From Ulota crispa (Eukaryota; Streptophyta; Bryopsida; Orthotrichales; Orthotrichaceae), in assembly GCA_963920765.1 (NCBI GenBank), contig OY987243.1, positions 10,540,001 through 10,604,000 on the forward strand: DNA of 64,000 nucleotides. The letters are read 5' to 3'. The stretch's first letter is position 1, and each line of letters opens with the position of its first letter. A program made the translations under genes and the position numbers. The notes under the pieces are model-generated. The model made no database searches, was not told the DNA's origin, and saw only the letters and a list, made by a program, of their open reading frames with translations. Below, in pieces: positions 58,980 to 64,000 of the stretch.

Positions 58980-59931
58980 TTATCCTCTAAAGGCCCAAGT
59001 GTTCCCTCATGGGACAAATGGACCTTGGGCATGTACCTATGACTAAAGCAATTTTTAAAACTTTTTTGAAACTTTTGAGGATGGTGGGGAATTCAAAGTT
59101 GTGCGTGCACATCTAATTTTTCTTCATTCCAACATATATTGAAGAAGTAATGCATGAATTTCTGAACAACAAGGGAGGGCGGGCAGTTTGGGCAGCCCAA
59201 AAAACTTCTTTAAAAATTGCATTTTCTTCAAACAAAAACCTAAAATTGGTTCTTTAGATTTTTATACATGTGGGAAGCTTTGAATAATTCAATTTTGATT
59301 GATGAGTGAGAAGTTTTAGTTTGCTGGTAGGTATTGGACTCCAAACCCTCCATTCCTTATTTCCCTTGTAAAATTTGGTGCTTTAATTTTTTGTTTGACT
59401 TTTTTTTTCCGAAGTTGTGGTAGACTAAGATTCCTTAGTCTTCACCATTTGGATCAAAGTAATTCAAATTTTTGAATTTTACATAAACCCTCCAATTTTG
59501 CCTAGTGTATATGCAAATTTCATGGCCTCACGGCATTGCAAGATATTACAAAGTATGATTCACACCTCCAATTCATTTAAAAATCCTCCCACACTTACCT
59601 AACTTGATCTCCTACATGGAAAAAATAAACCTCAACTTTGCATAAATTTTTTTTTTTTGATAAAGAAGAGGTCAAATGACTTTTGAAATTTATGGGCAGC
59701 AAGGACAAAATCTTTGTTTTGCACTTCAAATGTCAATATCTCACTCCCCTACATTTAGAACAAGCTGATTTTTTTTTTTTTTGTGCAAATACCTCTCATA
59801 GTCTAGAATAGGATCCTACGGTTGGATTTCCAAAAAAATACTTTTTCCCCTACCTTTCTACTCATTCCCCCAAAAGTGGCAGTTTTAAGTGACTTTCACA
59901 AAACAAAACAGCTTGGGCCTTTGGGGGTTAT
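58980..59931 (+). mobile_element. Subfamily B (piggyBac-like) element, decayed full-length copy
   Basis: 952 bp. Left TTATCCTCTAAAGGCCCAAG, right CTTGGGCCTTTGGGGGTTAT; the original TTAA appears as TTAT at both sides. The interior follows B1 in the same orientation: GGGCATGTACCTATGACTAA, TGAAGAAGTAATGCATGAA, GAAGCTTTGAATAATTCAATTTTGA. Confidence 0.75.
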
Positions 59932-60671
59932 GGGTACTTTTAGGATAAATCTATTAATTTAATTTAGTATTTTTTTTTGAAGTTTAAATGGATGTGACCC
60001 CAGAACGTTTTTTTTTTAAATGTTCATGCTTGGTACATGAAAGATTCCAATATGTAGTCCAGTGTTGGAGGAGAACATCAGATTTGGAAGTTTGAGCGCA
60101 CCGCAATTTGCTGACGAGGAGCCAATAAACCACAAGGCTTTGATTCCTTCAGAGTCATGCAGGGCACTTGAGATCTTTGCTTTATGGCGCAAACCAATAC
60201 AAACACTAGAATGTGGATAAAGGCAGCCCAACTTGCACACTTGCATGCAGCAACTCTCTCTCAACTTTTCTCCACTTTTCTAGATAATTCTGAGATTTTA
60301 CGGAAAGGTATCTTTGACCACTTCTCCCCCCATTAGATTCTTACAATCAGTTCAAGGATCTAAAATACGTCTCAAGGTCCTAAAACTTCAAAGTACAAAA
60401 TAAATAAAAGTGTAGTTATGGACTAATTAAATTTATTAGATTTTTTTTTGTTAAATTTAACCTCATTTCGTAGCTCTTGGATTTACTTTTTGTTGGTTAA
60501 TTAGATAATGAAGACGTAGTGCATTGTTCTTCAATGCAACGCATTTTTTTTTTTCTGTAAGATTTTTCCTTGGCTCTTGAGCTAGTGGAGGAACATAAGA
60601 ACGTTTTATCTATCAGAACTGAAAAATAAGCCTTTCGTATAGTCCAAAATGATGGCCATAAAATCATGCCC

Positions 60672-60895
60672 TTAACCCCTAAACGTCAGGTGATATGTTG
60701 CCGTATATCTGGCATTTGCCACCAACAAGAAATTTTAACTTGGGATCTCAAATAGCTCACTAAAACCACATTTATTTATATTCCAACCTTTTTGTTGATC
60801 ACAAATGTAATAGAGGGGTAGATTCATTCCAAATACAAAAAAAATACCTCATATTGTACTGGTTGCAAATGGTCTTTCTAACGTTTAAGGGTTAA
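60672..60895. mobile_element. TTAA-ended (piggyBac-like) small element, intact
   Basis: 224 bp. Starts TTAACCCCTAAACGTCAG and ends CTAACGTTTAAGGGTTAA. A truncated relative lies at 7573-7763, sharing most of the interior. Non-coding. Confidence 0.75.
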
Positions 60896-61824
60896 AGCTT
60901 GTTTTTTCAAGTAACCATAATTAAGGTTTAGCTATTAATTACATGTTTATAGCCAACTACTTTTACTTGAGAGTTGTCAATATATTTAAGATATGAGTCA
61001 AGATGTTTAGGGGTTGACAAGCACCCCCCTCCCCCAGGCAAGTTTCCAAGTTCATGACGTTATTGACAAAAAAAATGCACTAGCATTTAGTACTATAGGC
61101 TGGAAGCAGATACGGCATAAAATAATTAAAAAAAGTTAAGCTGAAAGTTTACGGAAATCATTTGTTCAAAATGCCGAAAGCAAAATAAAAGGAAGGGCTG
61201 AAATGCTGAATTTTTTTATACATTATTGTATCCTAGTAGAACCTGTAAATGTCTTCACGCCTTAATTTTAAGGTTCTTTAAATTTAACTGCCTCAATAAA
61301 AATAATTGAAAAAAATCATCTCTCAAATTTGACTAAAATATTTAGGTGACTACCGAATAAATCAATTTGTACTTCTGAAATAACCGAAAATTTTATTAAT
61401 TAATACTTCCAGTGCCGAACCATATCTTTTCAAATAAATATTGGACTCGGCAGTCAAGCGTTGAATCAGCTTCCAGCCTACAGTAATGCCATCGAAATTA
61501 CTGTAGTTTCGTAACTGAGCTCGCACCCCACGTATTGTTCACTGTTGTTCCAATCGCTGACGTGGCACCGAATGATTGGAGTAGAGGCCACTCAAATGGA
61601 AATGGAAACCACCCTGATCAGGTTTATCAAAATTTGGGCATCGGAATCGTACAGCCGAATTTTTCCTTCAAAATGTAACTTTTGGCCGACGTCAGCATAC
61701 CTTTCCTAATAACTTACCGCACAGCTAAACACCTTTTCTGGTGCTTATCTCCTCGCACTCTCACGCGCACGGTTTCTGTCTTGGTAATTCCCCACCGCAC
61801 GGTTTCCAGCGATATTTGATTCAA
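60896..61824. other. Intergenic, grading into a more GC-rich promoter-like region
   Basis: AT-rich to about 61500, then mixed. GCTGACGTGGCACC near 61556 contains an ACGTGGC core, the G-box/ABRE type bound by plant bZIP factors; chance occurrence is possible. Confidence 0.35.
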
Positions 61825-62127
61825 GGGAAAATTTCATGGATACCACTGAAGTTTGCAATATTTTCATAGATCCCTTCATTTTTCAGAAATATCACAAATG
61901 GTCTTGGATCAAAAATTTAGGCATTTGTTTTGTTGTGCATGTCACTTCCCTTCTTCCTTTGTGTGCACGCAGAAACAAGAAAGAAATAGTGTGCACACAA
62001 AGGAAGAAGAGAAGTGGCATGCACAACAAACAAATGCCTAATTTTTTTGATCCAAGGATATTTGTGATATTTCTGAAAAAGCAGGGATATCTATGATTAT
62101 ATTGCGGGGTATCCATGAGATTTTCCC
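61825..62127. mobile_element. Foldback element with GGGAAAAT ends, 303 bp
   Basis: Left GGGAAAATTTCATGGATACC and right GGTATCCATGAGATTTTCCC are near-perfect inverted ends. Arms pair for about 125 bp (AAATGGTCTTGGATCAAAAA; TTTGTGTGCAC near the apex). Young-looking, non-coding. Confidence 0.85.
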
Positions 62128-62360
62128 TATTTGAGTCGACTTGATGATCTATGCCGCATGATATTTTGGCGATCCTGGTTCTGAGCACAGCTTTTTAGTA
62201 CTGCGCGGTTCGACGCCCGGTTCCTTTCTATCTGCGTCACCATCGTTGCGCACGCCACAGGGCAGGTCGACGAGCTTGCATGTGCGCTTGAATGTGTAAA
62301 TGCGCGCATCTCAGGTTTTTGCTTTCATTTTCTGTAAACACCTGCTCGTTCTTCGAATTT

Positions 62361-62424
62361 CTCGCTCTTTAAATTACTCGCTCTTTGAATTGCTCGCTAT
62401 TTGGATTACTCGCTCTTTGGATTG
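62361..62424. repeat. Four 16-bp tandem units
   Basis: CTCGCTCTTTAAATTA and three close variants (CTCGCTCTTTGAATTG, CTCGCTATTTGGATTA, CTCGCTCTTTGGATTG) follow one another exactly in register. Confidence 0.85.
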
Positions 62425-62490
62425 CTATTCAGGAAGCTTTATTTGCTGCGGTACGGAGGTGAAGCGAGGATACATAACATAGCCGTTGCT

Positions 62491-62832
62491 GTTTCAGTCC
62501 GTTTTCGAGCGATTCGATAGTTTTGGATGTTGTGCAAGGGCGAAGCGTACGCAAGGATTCGTGTTAGAAGCGTGACGCGCAATCTGTTTATGTTATACTT
62601 CGTTTCTTGCTCTTTCGGTGATATTTGAGCGCTTTTCCAGATCGTCAGAGTTTCAAGTTTGTGTTTCAGCCCGTTTTGGAGCGATTCGATAGTCTTGGAT
62701 GTTGTGCAAGGGTGATTCATTCGTAAGGATTCGTGTTAGAAGCGTGCCGCGCGATCTGGTGGTGTTTTTCTTTATTTCTTGCTCTTTCTGTGAGATTTGA
62801 GCGCTTTTCCAGATCGCCAGAGTTAAGTTTGT
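62491..62832. repeat. Two-unit tandem duplication, period 172 bp
   Basis: GTTTCAGTCCGTTTTCGAGC at 62491 recurs as GTTTCAGCCCGTTTTGGAGC at 62663. Both are followed by GATTCGATAG, GGATGTTGTGCAAGGG, AAGGATTCGTGTTAGAAGCG and GCGCTTTTCCAGATCG. The units are well conserved, in a region that looks like promoter or leader of a gene entering the right edge. Confidence 0.85.
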
Positions 62833-62942
62833 ATCTCCGGATCTGTCGAAGCCGCTACCGTCAACAGACGGAGTTGCACTGATAGAACGGTGTCATCTGC
62901 CGTTCCGATGTGTTAGTTGCACGATATATTTCGTTTGCCAAC

Positions 62943-63146
62943 ATGATTGAGTTACCTTCCTTCGCGGCCACTCCTGTGGCGCATGTCAAAGCCAGCAAAC
63001 CTCAATGCACCTTGTGTCAGATGATAGCCTGCCCTAAGCTTGCTCTTGACCCGGACGCGGGTCGCGTTCTCAGCAATCAATGCCCCATTCACTCCGCCAT
63101 CGTTTTCGTGATTGTCGATTTCTTGTGGAGTGCGTTCAAAGACTGA
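62943..63146 (+). CDS. Small open frame, 67 aa, possible upstream ORF or exon (tentative)
   Basis: ATG at 62943 opens MIELPSFAATPVAHVKASKP, with QCTLCQMIACPKLA and a second Cys (NQCPIHS) downstream, ending in FLWSAFKD and TGA. Codon use is more GC-ending than intergenic DNA. No family recognised and no splice evidence. It could be an upstream ORF in the leader of the gene beginning near 63347, or chance. Confidence 0.2.
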   Translation: MIELPSFAATPVAHVKASKPQCTLCQMIACPKLALDPDAGRVLSNQCPIHSAIVFVIVDFLWSAFKD

Positions 63147-63346
63147 AAAGCGCTAACTTGTAATGGCTTCATCGGCGTAGTTTTTTGGTGATGACGTGCT
63201 TATTACTCTCACGGACTTCTCGGAGGATGCATTCTTTCGGAGAAGTTGATTCGATATCTTCCGTTTGTAGCGGTCGATGATTCTTGCGCAAGGAATCGAA
63301 GATCCTGAACATGTAACATTTTGACCATACGATTCCGTGTCCATTC

Positions 63347-63517
63347 ATGGCGCTCTTCTGTGCGACTCCAAAGCTTATGATTCCAAGTACGAGAGTGTCG
63401 GAGACGGCATTCTCCAAAGATTACGTTTGCAACGAACCTGTCGACTGGACCACGGAGCCTTCATCCACACGGCTACATCTGTTTCTGGAGCAATTTCGAG
63501 CTTTCTATCTGCATTCG
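63347..63517 (+). CDS. Possible first coding exon of a gene leaving the window (tentative)
   Basis: An open frame from ATG 63347 (MALFCATPKLMIPSTRVSE..., 57 codons) ends at a good donor context CATTCG|GTAGGA in phase 0. Candidate next acceptors are at GTGCAG (63762), which stays open for about 20 codons, and TTTGCACAG (63854), which meets a stop after two codons. Neither gives a convincing protein. No family recognised; the gene, if real, is incomplete here. Confidence 0.25.
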
Positions 63518-64000
63518 GTAGGATTTCTTAACCGCTACATTGATCTTGCTTAAGTCTGCATTTCTTTGCCTGCAATACGTTATCATCTATGTTTCAATGC
63601 ATTGTCAACATTCTTCAGATTTTTTAAGAGACATATGATGCAATCACTTTCGCTTTCTGAATGTTAGGTTGCTTCGTCTTGCTTTTTGAATTGTTCACAC
63701 CTTAATCATTACTGACCTTCTGTAGAATTTTAACTAGGACGGTTGCAATGAACGATGTGCAGCGTTTGGTTGCCCTTGGAGAGGACATCACACTATGTTT
63801 GATTTTCAATGACAAGCCAGTCTGACGAATTGTAATCGTCTTTGTTTGCACAGGAGACATGAAGGATCTGTGAACGAGTGCAAACTTTCATTCCATTGGT
63901 TAGGTTTATTCTCCGAAGCAATCACGCTTGCAGGACTTGGAGGATATGGTTTGTGGCAATTGAGTTGATTCCCTTGACACTGCAACCATGTAGACCTCGC

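Noticed and set aside
1-64000. tRNA or rRNA genes
   Set aside because: I looked for TTCGA-type T-loop motifs with matching acceptor stems and found none convincing (for example CGTTCGATTCACC near 40390 has no paired stem). A covariance-model scan would be decisive.

Overview
The window looks like nuclear DNA of a green-lineage (streptophyte) plant. It is AT-rich, intron-rich and crowded with small transposon remnants, with compact GC-rich exons standing out clearly. The best evidence for the lineage is a complete five-exon plant-type sulfiredoxin gene with a plastid-transit-like N-terminus. I cannot name the species from sequence alone; a bryophyte, lycophyte, fern or charophyte-type genome would all fit. 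No operons, CRISPR arrays, rRNA or convincing tRNA genes were seen.

Genes, all on the + strand. (1) 4544-15542: a six-exon gene for a 656-residue protein with a complete LINE-type endonuclease/exonuclease/phosphatase (EEP) domain but no reverse transcriptase. (2) 18381-18926: the 3' coding exon of an unrecognised protein with a Lys/Arg-rich block followed by a Glu-rich block; its 5' end is unresolved. (3) 32895-35271: a four-exon F-box/leucine-rich-repeat gene (289 aa). (4) 46269-47677: a two-exon gene for a 419-aa unrecognised protein with a C-terminal CX2C-X18-CX2C zinc-ribbon-like motif. (5) 48356-53472: sulfiredoxin (135 aa). (6) 62.9-64 kb: a GC-richer promoter/leader-like region and a possible first exon of a gene running off the right edge. 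Exon joins for genes 1, 3, 4 and 5 were worked out by hand; all use GT-AG sites and keep phase.

Between and inside these genes the DNA is mostly non-autonomous transposons. The most striking group is at least a dozen elements whose ends read TTAA-CCC...GGG-TTAA, the hallmark of piggyBac-type insertion. They fall into several subfamilies. Four of them stand head to tail at 27232-30863, sharing single TTAA tetranucleotides and forming a 3.6-kb mirror-image A-B-B-A block. Other groups are TA-flanked elements with AGGTAG ends (found in introns of three different genes), long foldback elements, GGGCATC-ended PIF/Harbinger-like elements, and a family with TTAGCAAA-type ends. Tandem arrays include a perfect 9 x 23-bp array that abuts one TTAA element. 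No transposase gene is present, so all of these must have been moved by enzymes encoded elsewhere or are dead.

The genes show no evident functional linkage: a nuclease-like protein, a ubiquitin-ligase adaptor, a zinc-ribbon-like protein and a plastid redox-repair enzyme. The layout is that of an ordinary plant chromosome arm in which introns have been lengthened by transposon insertion (largest intron 5.9 kb).
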